In this document: one piece after another, positions 26,216 to 33,593 of the stretch
How positions within the stretch are numbered: position 1 is the first letter of the stretch
How the letters are laid out: each line of letters opens with the position of its first letter
Source of the DNA: Altererythrobacter sp.
Lineage (GTDB): Bacteria; Pseudomonadota; Alphaproteobacteria; Sphingomonadales; Sphingomonadaceae
DNA length: 34,060 nucleotides
Assembly: GCA_013002295.1 (NCBI GenBank)
Contig: JABDKI010000075.1
Span: 1 to 34,060 of the forward strand
Direction: 5' to 3'
Translations under genes and position numbers: made by a program
The notes under the pieces: model-generated
What the model saw: the letters and a program-made list of their open reading frames with translations, nothing else
Told to the model about the DNA's origin: nothing
The model's database searches: none

Positions 26216-26968
26216 TCAGCCAACAAGGCTCGGCTTTGCCAACATCCACAGCGCCATGCCGATCATGAATAGGTTTTCGGTCAGCGAGACAAATCCCAAG
26301 GGTACATTGCTGTCCCCGCCTACGCAGGCGCATTTCAGTTCGCGCTTGTCGACATACACCGCCTTGAACACGCTGATTGCACCGATAGAGCCAATGAATA
26401 GCGCAACAGGGATCGACACCCAATTCAGGATATGCGCGGTCATCAACACGCCAGCCAGCCCCTCGGCAAAAGGATATATGTATCCGTAAGGGACCCAGCG
26501 GCGGGCTAATAAATCGTAGTTCAGAAACATTGTCGAAAAGCTCTCGACATCGCGCAGTTTGAGATACGCCAGTGCGCACATTGAGAAGCTGACGAACCAT
26601 TCAGCGGTCAGGATCGAAATTGGCTGCTGAGTGACAACAAACGCTGCGCTAATCGCCATCAATGCCATCATCGAAAACAGCGCGATCACTGGGCGATAGG
26701 TTGTTTCGCCTTTTTGAAGCACGCGCTTACCGAAATGTGCGCGCAAATCGGTGTAGCCACCGATCCGCTCACCATCGATCCACGCCTGCGGCGTAGTGGC
26801 GACACCGTGCTTTTCCTTGAATGCATCTGTTTCTGTGCGGGTCTTGAGGTGATGATCATCTACCTTGTAGCCATTGCTCTCAAGCAGCCATTTCGCCTTG
26901 AGCCCTGAGGGACACAAATGGTCCGGCATCACCATCCGGTAAAGTGTGGCTGTCGTGCTGGATGTCAT
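26216..26968 (-). CDS. glutaredoxin-MauE/DoxX fusion membrane protein
   Basis: 250-aa two-domain protein. Residues 1-85 are a glutaredoxin fold with the active site C19-P-S-G (instead of CPYC, so only one thiol), the cis-proline TTPQAW and the glutathione-loop-like GGYTDL. Residues ~95-250 form a four-helix membrane domain of the MauE/DoxX type, with a CxC motif (KCACVGGD) near the last helix and PLGFVSLTEN. MauE-type proteins help make disulfides in periplasmic proteins; here the likely role is redox handling linked to copper. It begins 10 bases after the csoR-like gene, so it forms an operon with the repressor. The substrate is unknown. Confidence 0.8.
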   Translation of the reverse strand: MTSSTTATLYRMVMPDHLCPSGLKAKWLLESNGYKVDDHHLKTRTETDAFKEKHGVATTPQAWIDGERIGGYTDLRAHFGKRVLQKGETTYRPVIALFSMMALMAISAAFVVTQQPISILTAEWFVSFSMCALAYLKLRDVESFSTMFLNYDLLARRWVPYGYIYPFAEGLAGVLMTAHILNWVSIPVALFIGSIGAISVFKAVYVDKRELKCACVGGDSNVPLGFVSLTENLFMIGMALWMLAKPSLVG

Positions 26969-26978
26969 TCGTCTCACG

Positions 26979-27278
26979 TTACTTTCTCGTCCGTTCGAGT
27001 AGATCGACCAGCTCGGAGAACTTCTGGCGTTGCTCAGCTTCGTCGCCGCTGGCAATTGCCTCCGCGACGCAGCACGCGGCGTGATCCTTCAGGACTTGCG
27101 TCTCTACCTTAGCGAGAGCTGACTTTATCGCTTGGATCTGATGCAGAATGTCCATGCAATAGCGGTCATCCTCGATCATCCGTGCGACGCCGCGAACCTG
27201 GCCCGCAATGCGGTTCAGACGACTGATCTTTGCGGTGGCTGCATCCGAAGGGCAGCCGGTTTCACTTGATATACCCAT
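26979..27278 (-). CDS. csoR: CsoR-family copper-sensing repressor
   Basis: 99-aa metal-sensing repressor of the CsoR/RcnR/FrmR family, all-helical. The ligands C41, H66 and C70 have the spacing 25 and 4 of M. tuberculosis CsoR (C36, H61, C65), and Y40 precedes the cysteine as there, so Cu(I) is the expected inducer. An extra N-terminal C9 is present. I chose ATG 27278; there is no ribosome binding site before it, and the promoter position suggests a leaderless message (see the regulatory entry). An in-frame ATG at 27305 and TTG at 27317 are possible alternatives. It is divergent from copA, and should repress copA-copB and itself. Confidence 0.88.
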   Translation of the reverse strand: MGISSETGCPSDAATAKISRLNRIAGQVRGVARMIEDDRYCMDILHQIQAIKSALAKVETQVLKDHAACCVAEAIASGDEAEQRQKFSELVDLLERTRK

Positions 27279-27313
27279 GGGGGGTATATATGGGATGGAA
27301 CCCATTGGTTCAA
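27266..27313. promoter_or_regulatory. divergent csoR/copA promoters with CsoR-like operator
   Basis: An inverted repeat ATATACCC (27269-27276) and GGGTATAT (27282-27289), 5 bases apart, matches the TATACCC/GGGTATA style of CsoR boxes. It covers the csoR start codon. On minus, TTGAAC (27313-27308), a 17-base spacer, and TATATA (27290-27285) form a good promoter whose +1 falls six to seven bases on, at the ATG 27278. On plus, TTGATA (27266-27271) and a poor -10 TATGGG (27289-27294) are 17 bases apart for copA. The operator therefore overlaps both promoters. The site is inferred by motif. Confidence 0.7.
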
Positions 27314-27331
27314 GCAAGCGTATCTATAAAC

Positions 27332-29038
27332 ATGACAACTCCTATTAATCGCCGCCGCCTGATCACTAGCACGGTTGGCTTGGCCGCCGCCGTATCGCTC
27401 CCGGTGCCAGCATGGGCCAAGGGAGGTTCTTTGCCCCACGCCCGCAACGGGTTTGGTGAGCTTTCAGGCGAAGACATAAACCTCACCATTGCTGACCATC
27501 ATTTCGCAACTGGCGGCCGTACGGGGCACGCCTTTGCGGTTAATGGCACAGTTCCCGGTCCATTGATCCGCCTTACCGAAGGCCAGGATGTGCGCCTGCA
27601 TGTCACCAACAAACTTAATGAAGACAGTTCAATCCACTGGCATGGGCTTTTGCTGCCGTTCCAGTTTGATGGCGTTCCGGGGGTCAGCTTTCCCGGAATC
27701 AAGCCGGGTGAGACATTCACCTATGAATTCCCTATCCGCCAAGCGGGCACCTATTGGTGGCACAGCCACTCGGGGCTTCAGGAACAGGCTGGCCACTATG
27801 GTCCGATCATCATTGAAAGCGAGGAGCCTGATCCGCGCTATGACCGTGACTATGTTGTTCTGCTGAGCGAATTCACACCCATTCATCCTCATGAAATCAT
27901 GCGCAAGCTGAAGGTCGGCGAGCATTACTTCAACCGCACCATGATGACCGCGACCGAGGGTGAAATGTCGGGCGAGATGCGGCGTAAGTGGGGGCAGATG
28001 CGGATGAACCCGCGCGATATCTCCGATGTGACGGGTTCGACGTACACTTACATGATCAACGGTCATGGCCCTGCGGACAATCTGCAGCTTGCCTTCAATC
28101 GCGGTGAGCGTATTCGCCTGCGCGTCATCAACGGCAGCGCGATGACGTTCTTCAATGTCCGCATTCCGGGCGTGCCGATGATTGTGATTGAAGCAGACGG
28201 GCAACCGGTGGATCCGGTCGAGGTTGATGAATTCCAGATCGGAACGGCGGAAACCTATGACGTAATCGTCGAGCCGCAGGATGGCAGCCATGCGATTGTA
28301 GCCGAAGCAATGGACCGCAGCGGTATGGGCATCGCAAGCTTGACCAGCCATTCTGGACACATCGCGACACCGCCACCGCTGCGCGAAACGCCTACACTGA
28401 CCATGGTTGATATGGGCATGATGGATCATAGCGCTATGGGACACGATATGGGCGGTGGCAACGGCATGGATCACAGCATGCGTGATACATCGAAGCTGCC
28501 CGAAGATGTCGAAGTCGGCCCTGGCCTGGACATGGTCGCGCCAATGCCGATGGACCGGATGGATTTTCCGGGCCTGGGCCTCGACAAGGTGCCGCATCGG
28601 GTGCTGCGCTACACCGATCTCAGGGCGGCGCGGATGAACCCGCATCGCGAAGTTGAGCGCGAGATGGAGATCCATCTCACGGGCAATATGGAGCGCTATA
28701 TGTGGAGCTTCGACGGAAAGAAGTTCACCGCCGTTACCGATGATCCGATCCGCTTCGGCTTTGACGAGCGTGTCAGAGTGAAGCTGGTCAACCAGACCAT
28801 GATGGCGCACCCGATCCATTTACACGGCCACTTCTTCGAGATGGTCAATGGCGCAGACCACATGCACCAGCCCTTAAAGCATACGATGGTGGTGCAGCCT
28901 GGCGGGACCGCGACGTTTGACCTGACCGCGAATGAGCCTGGCGACTGGGCTTTCCACTGTCACTTGCTTTACCACATGCACGCGGGAATGATGCAGGTCG
29001 TCACCGTGCGGCCTTTCCCACATGAGGGGCACCACTGA
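27332..29038 (+). CDS. copA: CopA-type copper-resistance multicopper oxidase
   Basis: 568-aa periplasmic multicopper oxidase that oxidises Cu(I) and sequesters copper. A twin-arginine signal (NRRRLITST) indicates folded export. All copper motifs are present: H102-W-H104 (HWHG), H144-S-H146, HPIHLHGH (about 493-500) and H542-C-H544 followed by LYHMHAGMM, which hold the type 1 and trinuclear centres. A Met/His/Asp-rich insertion (MGMMDHSAMGHDMGG, MDHSM) at about residues 365-385 probably loads copper. The ATG at 27332 has a weak ribosome binding site. It overlaps copB by one base (TGATG). Regulation by the divergent CsoR-like repressor is likely. Confidence 0.94.
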   Translation: MTTPINRRRLITSTVGLAAAVSLPVPAWAKGGSLPHARNGFGELSGEDINLTIADHHFATGGRTGHAFAVNGTVPGPLIRLTEGQDVRLHVTNKLNEDSSIHWHGLLLPFQFDGVPGVSFPGIKPGETFTYEFPIRQAGTYWWHSHSGLQEQAGHYGPIIIESEEPDPRYDRDYVVLLSEFTPIHPHEIMRKLKVGEHYFNRTMMTATEGEMSGEMRRKWGQMRMNPRDISDVTGSTYTYMINGHGPADNLQLAFNRGERIRLRVINGSAMTFFNVRIPGVPMIVIEADGQPVDPVEVDEFQIGTAETYDVIVEPQDGSHAIVAEAMDRSGMGIASLTSHSGHIATPPPLRETPTLTMVDMGMMDHSAMGHDMGGGNGMDHSMRDTSKLPEDVEVGPGLDMVAPMPMDRMDFPGLGLDKVPHRVLRYTDLRAARMNPHREVEREMEIHLTGNMERYMWSFDGKKFTAVTDDPIRFGFDERVRVKLVNQTMMAHPIHLHGHFFEMVNGADHMHQPLKHTMVVQPGGTATFDLTANEPGDWAFHCHLLYHMHAGMMQVVTVRPFPHEGHH

Positions 29039-30090
29039 TGCGCGCTCTCTTGCTCGCCAGTGCGGCCTTGATCGCCGCCACGCCTGCGGCGGCGCAGGAT
29101 CATTCCGGGCATCACCATCAGGTCGCGCCTGACAAAGCAGAGGTCGACCACTGCGCAATGGGGCATTTGCCTCCCGAACAGTGCCCGCCGAAGCAAGAGG
29201 GGGTGGACCACTCGCAAATGGACCATACGGGCCACGGGCCCCATGTCGAGAGCCCTCAAGGCATGGATCACTCAGCCCATAACGAGATGGGTCATTCCGG
29301 GCATTCGCAATCGCCAGATAAGTCTGCTCCCGGAGCCGCGCGGGAAAGCGCTGTCCCGCCCCGCGCATTCGAAGGCCCGCGTCACGCTGCAGACGCTATC
29401 TGGGGCGAAGCCGCGATGGCCCCCAGCCGGGCGCAGCTTGCGCGTGAAAACGGTGCGATGAAGACCGGGATGGTCATGATTGAACGGCTCGAAGCACGCT
29501 TCCCGACCGAGGGCGGCGATGCGGGCTATGTCTGGGATGCGCAGGCTTGGTACGGTGGCGATATCAATCGCTTCGTGTTGAAGACTGAAGGCGAAGGCGA
29601 GATTAGCGGCGAGCTGGAGGACGCCGAAGTCCAGGCGCTCTACAGCCGGGCAATCGGACCATTCTTCGATCTGCAAGCGGGCGTTCGTTTCGATCCGGAG
29701 CCTGAAACGCGTTCGCATTTGGTCATAGGTGTTCAAGGTCTCGCGCCTTACATGTTCCATGTCGATGGCGCGCTATTCCTATCGGACCGCGGCGATCTGA
29801 CAGCGCGGATCGAGGCTGAATACGACCAGAAGATCACGCAGCAACTGATCCTCCAGCCGCGCATCGAGCTGGAGATGTCAGCGCAGGACATTCCAGAGCG
29901 GGATATCGGGGCTGGCCTAACCAAGATCGAATCGGGACTACGGCTGCGCTATGAATTCGTGCCTGAGTTCGCGCCTTATGTCGGCGTAGAGTACGAGGCA
30001 AAGTTGGGTCAGACTGCCGATTTTGCCCGCGCCGAAGATGAAGACCCGGACGGGTTTAAGTTCCTCATTGGCTTGCGCGCCTGGTTCTAG
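29038..30090 (+). CDS. copB: CopB-type outer-membrane copper-resistance protein
   Basis: 350-aa outer-membrane protein. Signal peptide MRALLLASAALIAATPAAA is followed by a His/Met/Asp-rich segment (DHSGHHHQ, MDHTGHGPH, MDHSAHNEMGHSGH) to about residue 95 that should bind copper, then a ~220-residue beta-barrel-like part with FVLKTEGEGEISGELE and LQPRIELEMSA, ending in F, as usual for outer-membrane proteins. Translation is coupled with copA. Together they export or store periplasmic copper. Confidence 0.92.
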   Translation: MRALLLASAALIAATPAAAQDHSGHHHQVAPDKAEVDHCAMGHLPPEQCPPKQEGVDHSQMDHTGHGPHVESPQGMDHSAHNEMGHSGHSQSPDKSAPGAARESAVPPRAFEGPRHAADAIWGEAAMAPSRAQLARENGAMKTGMVMIERLEARFPTEGGDAGYVWDAQAWYGGDINRFVLKTEGEGEISGELEDAEVQALYSRAIGPFFDLQAGVRFDPEPETRSHLVIGVQGLAPYMFHVDGALFLSDRGDLTARIEAEYDQKITQQLILQPRIELEMSAQDIPERDIGAGLTKIESGLRLRYEFVPEFAPYVGVEYEAKLGQTADFARAEDEDPDGFKFLIGLRAWF

Positions 30091-30126
30091 AAATCCGCTC
30101 GTCGGCATTCCTAAACTGGAGCCGAC

Positions 30127-30170
30127 AAAAGAAAGGACGCCGCACCATTAGACATGGCGGGCGCCCTTTC
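30127..30170 (-). terminator. terminator of the OmpA-family gene
   Basis: Read on minus, GAAAGGGCGCC (30170-30160) pairs with GGCGTCCTTTC (30141-30131) in an 11-bp stem with one G-U pair, the inner part (CGCCAT/ATGGTGCG) can pair further, and TTTT follows at 30130-30127. It lies 24 bases after the OmpA gene stop. copB ends just upstream on plus and has no clear terminator of its own; the same hairpin may serve it without a T-run. Confidence 0.65.
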
Positions 30171-30194
30171 GATTCATTTGGTTCTGCTTGGAAC

Positions 30195-31100
30195 TTAGTT
30201 CCCGCCAAAACCGTCCAGCGCTTTGCTCACCAGAATGTTGACTGAAACGCGGCGGTTTTCTGCACGACCTGCGGCGGTACTATTGTCGGCCGTAGGATCA
30301 GAGGCAGCCATGCCAGTTGGGGTCAACATGCGAAATGGCTTCCACGAGCATTCCTGCTGGAGGTAGTTAACTACGCGGCCTGCACGTTGTTCACTCAGGC
30401 GTTGATTTACTTCGTAGCTACCGGTTGAGTCAGTGTATCCAACGACCAGAAGCAGAGAATTTTCGATCGCGCCCGCCTCAGCTGCTGCTGCGCACAACTT
30501 ATCGCGAGCTTCGCCTGACAACTGGTAACGGCCAGAGGCGAAGTAGACATTTGTCACGCCCTTGATGTTGTATTGATCAATGTCGCCTAGTCGGCCGCGA
30601 AGAGCCTCTGCTGCTCGGGCGTTTTCTTCAACGCCTACCGTGTTCTCACCGATCGCCTGTTCGTTTGCGGCAAAGCGCTGCGCAGTTCCGTTGCGGATCA
30701 TAGCAGCGGTCTCAAGATCATCGTTCTTGAAACGAATGTCGCTGGCGACAAGCGTTGAACCTGACTGCCAAGTATCAACCGTTACCGGCAGGCCGTTGAG
30801 CAGCGAATCGATGCCCAGACTTTTGCGGCCAAGACCGAGGAAGCCGCCCGTTCCGCGAACGCGGGTTTCGTCATTCACAGCGACTGTGGTGGTGGTGCCG
30901 TCTGCCGTTGTGATTTGAAGACGGTCTTCGTCACGAGCGGTTATGATGCCCTCAACCTTCGGGCCTTCAATGCCAACTACGGTTGTCAAGACTTCTTCCG
31001 ATGGCGCGGTTTGATCTTGGGCAGCCGCTCCGCTCCAAGCGGGCGCTGCGACAATCGCCATTGCGAGCATCGCTTTGGTTCCGTTCGAGTGGAATTTCAT
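30195..31100 (-). CDS. OmpA-family outer-membrane protein with an extra N-terminal domain
   Basis: 301-aa exported protein. Signal peptide to about AAAQ (residue 28). Residues ~45-125 form a small beta domain (VEGIITARDEDRLQITTADG and repeated V/T strands), similar in style to OB-like DUF5666 domains, and ~183-295 is the peptidoglycan-binding OmpA C-domain (NVYFASGRYQLS, GYTDSTGSYEVNQRLSEQRA, ENRRVSVNIL). There is no 8-strand barrel as in E. coli OmpA. Two cysteines (KLCAAA, QQECSW) could pair. AAGGAG lies seven bases before the ATG. It should tie the envelope to peptidoglycan. Confidence 0.85.
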   Translation of the reverse strand: MKFHSNGTKAMLAMAIVAAPAWSGAAAQDQTAPSEEVLTTVVGIEGPKVEGIITARDEDRLQITTADGTTTTVAVNDETRVRGTGGFLGLGRKSLGIDSLLNGLPVTVDTWQSGSTLVASDIRFKNDDLETAAMIRNGTAQRFAANEQAIGENTVGVEENARAAEALRGRLGDIDQYNIKGVTNVYFASGRYQLSGEARDKLCAAAAEAGAIENSLLLVVGYTDSTGSYEVNQRLSEQRAGRVVNYLQQECSWKPFRMLTPTGMAASDPTADNSTAAGRAENRRVSVNILVSKALDGFGGN

Positions 31101-31351
31101 CAGTGTACTCCTTCATTCAAAGCCGGTTGCAATGTTATATCTATGGTCAAACCGGCCGACCCATATGAAATTGACCCGCTTGCGCGAGCCCAACCCCCGT
31201 TTCAATTGTGACGAGTAGCCATAATCGCGCCATTCACACAATCCCAGCTTGCCTGATAGCTATTGGGGGTGATTCGAGCGCGAGTTGCGGCGAACTGATC
31301 ATATTTGCCCGAATCGCGCGCCTGATTGGATGAAATCCGCAGTTGAACAAC
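31101..31351. other. intergenic region, no gene seen
   Basis: No supported gene in the 302-base gap between the peroxiredoxin and OmpA-family genes apart from the terminator listed separately. It must contain the OmpA-gene promoter, read on minus. GCCGGTT (31124-31130) and AACCGGC (about 31149-31155) form a 7-bp inverted repeat in the leader, and TATAAC on minus nearby could be a -10 box, but no -35 partner is convincing. Confidence 0.4.
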
Positions 31352-31379
31352 TAAAAAGGGCGCCGCAATGGGCGCCCTT
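31352..31379 (-). terminator. intrinsic terminator of the peroxiredoxin gene
   Basis: Perfect 9-bp stem AAGGGCGCC/GGCGCCCTT (31356-31364 and 31371-31379, 6-base loop). On minus it is followed by TTT before AGTTG, and lies 24 bases after the peroxiredoxin stop. Confidence 0.8.
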
Positions 31380-31402
31380 CAAACTTACCTTGATTTAAAA
31401 AC

Positions 31403-31882
31403 TCAGAGCTGGCCGAGCATGTGTTCAGCACTCGAAACCGAGAAATCACCGGGCGCTTCGACATTCAGTTCTTTGACAACGCCATCTTCGACTATCATCG
31501 AGAAGCGCTGGCCTCGCTTGCCTAAGCCAAAGCCAGAACCATCCATGGTCAGGCCAACAGCTTCAGCGAATTCCGCATTGCCGTCTGCCAACATTGTGAT
31601 GTCGTCGCTTCCAGCGGCCTTGTTCCACGCGCCCATGACAAAGGCATCGTTCACGGCAGTCGCGGCTATTTCGTCAACGCCCTTTGCTTTCAACTCTTCA
31701 GCTTTCTCGACATAACCTGGCAGGTGGCGGGCGGAGCACGTGGGTGTGAAGGCACCCGGAACAGAGAAGAGCGCCACTTTCTTGCCAGCAAAATATTCAG
31801 CTGAGGAGACTTGCTCCGGGCCGTTTTCGGTCGCCTTGACCAGAGTTACTTCAGGAAGCTTGTCACCAACCGAAATTGCCAT
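31403..31882 (-). CDS. peroxiredoxin, Prx5 subfamily
   Basis: 159-aa thiol peroxidase that reduces hydroperoxides, probably using glutathione/glutaredoxin. The active-site motif PGAFTPTC has the peroxidatic C49, the only cysteine in the protein, so the mechanism should be one-Cys. The C-terminal part (GLGKRGQRFSMIVEDGVVKEL) is typical of Prx5/AhpE-like members. The ATG at 31882 has AAAGGA nine bases upstream. It is divergent from ahcY. With gor in this window it would fit a glutathione-based peroxide defence. Confidence 0.93.
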   Translation of the reverse strand: MAISVGDKLPEVTLVKATENGPEQVSSAEYFAGKKVALFSVPGAFTPTCSARHLPGYVEKAEELKAKGVDEIAATAVNDAFVMGAWNKAAGSDDITMLADGNAEFAEAVGLTMDGSGFGLGKRGQRFSMIVEDGVVKELNVEAPGDFSVSSAEHMLGQL

Positions 31883-31957
31883 TGCGTAATATCCTTTCGA
31901 AAATCCGTTCGTCTGCGCCTGATATAGGCGCTTGCCAGACGTCCGCAATAATGAAGG

Positions 31958-31977
31958 ATATAAAGAATCTTTTATAT
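31958..31977. repeat. AT-rich palindrome between peroxiredoxin gene and ahcY
   Basis: ATATAAA (31958-31964) and TTTATAT (31971-31977) flank a 6-base spacer, in the 187-base region between the two divergent starts (31882 and 32070). The local sequence is markedly more AT-rich than its surroundings. It may be an operator or a promoter element for one of the genes. Confidence 0.45.
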
Positions 31978-32069
31978 TTGCCTCATGGCGGTGGGGGCGT
32001 TAGAGCGCGCGACATAATTTTGGCACCGGCATCGGCAGCGATGCTCGATTGATTTTCAGGAGTTTGCCC

Positions 32070-33482
32070 GTGGCTGAAGCTGCACAGGATTACATCATTA
32101 AAGACATCGCGCTGGCCGAGTACGGCCGTGACGAAATCGCGATCGCCGAAACCGAAATGCCTGGCCTGATGGCTTTGCGCGAAGAGTACGGAGAGAGCAA
32201 GCCGCTGAAGGGCGCACGGATCACCGGTTCGCTGCATATGACCATCCAGACGGCCGTTCTGATCGAAACTCTCATCGCACTCGGTGCAGACGTTCGCTGG
32301 GCGACTTGCAACATCTTCTCGACTCAGGATCACGCAGCGGCAGCCATTGCGGCGCAAGGCATCCCGGTTTTCGCGATCAAGGGTGAAAGCCTGGCTGATT
32401 ATTGGGACTATGTTGGTCGTATCTTTGATTGGTCGACTGAAGCGGATGCGGACCTGACGGCGAACATGATCCTTGATGATGGTGGCGACGCGACCATGTT
32501 TGCGCTTTGGGGCGCTCGCATTGAGGCTGGCGAAGAAATGCCTGCGCCAGCCAATGCGGAGGAAATCGAGTTCCAGCGCGCGCTCAAGGCTTTCGTCGCG
32601 GCACGGCCAGGTTATCTGACCAAGTCGGTTGAAAACATCAGAGGCGTTTCGGAAGAAACCACCACTGGCGTGATGCGCCTTTATCAGATCGCGAAGCAGG
32701 GCAAATTGCCGTTCCCGGCAATCAATGTGAACGACAGTGTGACCAAGTCGAAGTTCGACAACCTTTATGGCTGTAAGGAATCGCTGGTGGATGCGATCCG
32801 CCGTGCGACTGACGTAATGCTGGCGGGCAAGGTCGCTTGTGTTGCGGGTTATGGCGATGTGGGCAAAGGCTCTGCGGCGTCGCTACGCGATGGCGGCGCG
32901 CGGGTGATGGTGACAGAAATCGATCCGATCTGCGCATTGCAAGCTGCGATGGATGGATACGAAGTTGTAACTATGGACGAAGCGGTGAAGCGCGCTGATA
33001 TCTTCGTGACGGCGACCGGCAATGAAGATGTCATTACCGGCGAGCACATGGAATCGATGAAGAACATGGCGATCGTGTGCAACATCGGACACTTCGACAG
33101 CGAAATTCAGATTTCAGCGCTGGACAATTACGATTGGAAAGAGATCAAGGAAGGCACTGACCTTGTGACTTTCCCTGATGGCTCTTCAATTCTGGTTCTT
33201 GCCAAGGGGCGCTTGGTGAACCTGGGTTGTGCGACCGGTCACCCAAGCTTCGTCATGAGCAGCAGCTTTACGAACCAGACGCTCGCTCAGATCGAGTTGT
33301 TCACTAAGGCGGATGAGTACGACAACGAAGTCTACGTGTTGCCAAAGCATTTAGACGAGAAGGTAGCCGCGCTCCACTTGGAGAAGCTTGGTGTCATGCT
33401 AACTCAGCTGAGCCAGAAGCAGGCCGATTACATTGGCGTGCCACAGGCAGGGCCGTTTAAGCCGGACCACTATCGCTACTAA
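32070..33482 (+). CDS. ahcY: adenosylhomocysteinase (S-adenosylhomocysteine hydrolase)
   Basis: Hydrolyses S-adenosylhomocysteine to adenosine and homocysteine with NAD, keeping methylation reactions going. The 470-aa protein has the NAD-binding [13 protein letters not shown], the substrate motifs [13 protein letters not shown] and [14 protein letters not shown], the insertion typical of long bacterial and plant forms, and the conserved C-terminus KPDHYRY. The start is GTG at 32070, with CAGGAG seven bases upstream; a TTG at 32049 precedes that site and is unlikely. No SAH riboswitch structure was recognised in the short leader. Confidence 0.96.
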   Translation: MAEAAQDYIIKDIALAEYGRDEIAIAETEMPGLMALREEYGESKPLKGARITGSLHMTIQTAVLIETLIALGADVRWATCNIFSTQDHAAAAIAAQGIPVFAIKGESLADYWDYVGRIFDWSTEADADLTANMILDDGGDATMFALWGARIEAGEEMPAPANAEEIEFQRALKAFVAARPGYLTKSVENIRGVSEETTTGVMRLYQIAKQGKLPFPAINVNDSVTKSKFDNLYGCKESLVDAIRRATDVMLAGKVACVAGYGDVGKGSAASLRDGGARVMVTEIDPICALQAAMDGYEVVTMDEAVKRADIFVTATGNEDVITGEHMESMKNMAIVCNIGHFDSEIQISALDNYDWKEIKEGTDLVTFPDGSSILVLAKGRLVNLGCATGHPSFVMSSSFTNQTLAQIELFTKADEYDNEVYVLPKHLDEKVAALHLEKLGVMLTQLSQKQADYIGVPQAGPFKPDHYRY

Positions 33483-33510
33483 ACTTTCGGTTCGTCCGAA
33501 ATTCCACGAT

Positions 33511-33550
33511 AGCCCTCGCAAACCGATGTGTTTGCGGGGGCTTTTCTTTT
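33511..33550 (+). terminator. intrinsic terminator of ahcY
   Basis: AGCCCTCGCAAAC (33511-33523) pairs with GTTTGCGGGGGCT (33530-33542) over 13 bp with one G-U pair, 6-base loop CGATGT, followed by TTTCTTTT. It lies 28 bases after the ahcY stop. Confidence 0.88.
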
Positions 33551-33593
33551 GAGATTGGTTGCATCCGCTGCGGCCCGCGCATAGCTGGGATTG

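Noticed and set aside
27629-28819. 396-codon minus-strand open frame opposite copA
   Set aside because: It is His-rich only because copA is Met/His-rich in the sense direction; no start signal.
31331-31399. Short plus-strand frame starting MKSAVEQLK
   Set aside because: It runs through the peroxiredoxin terminator hairpin and has no ribosome binding site.
31949-32069. SAH or SAM riboswitch before ahcY
   Set aside because: The leader is short, and no known riboswitch core could be drawn by eye; a covariance search would decide.
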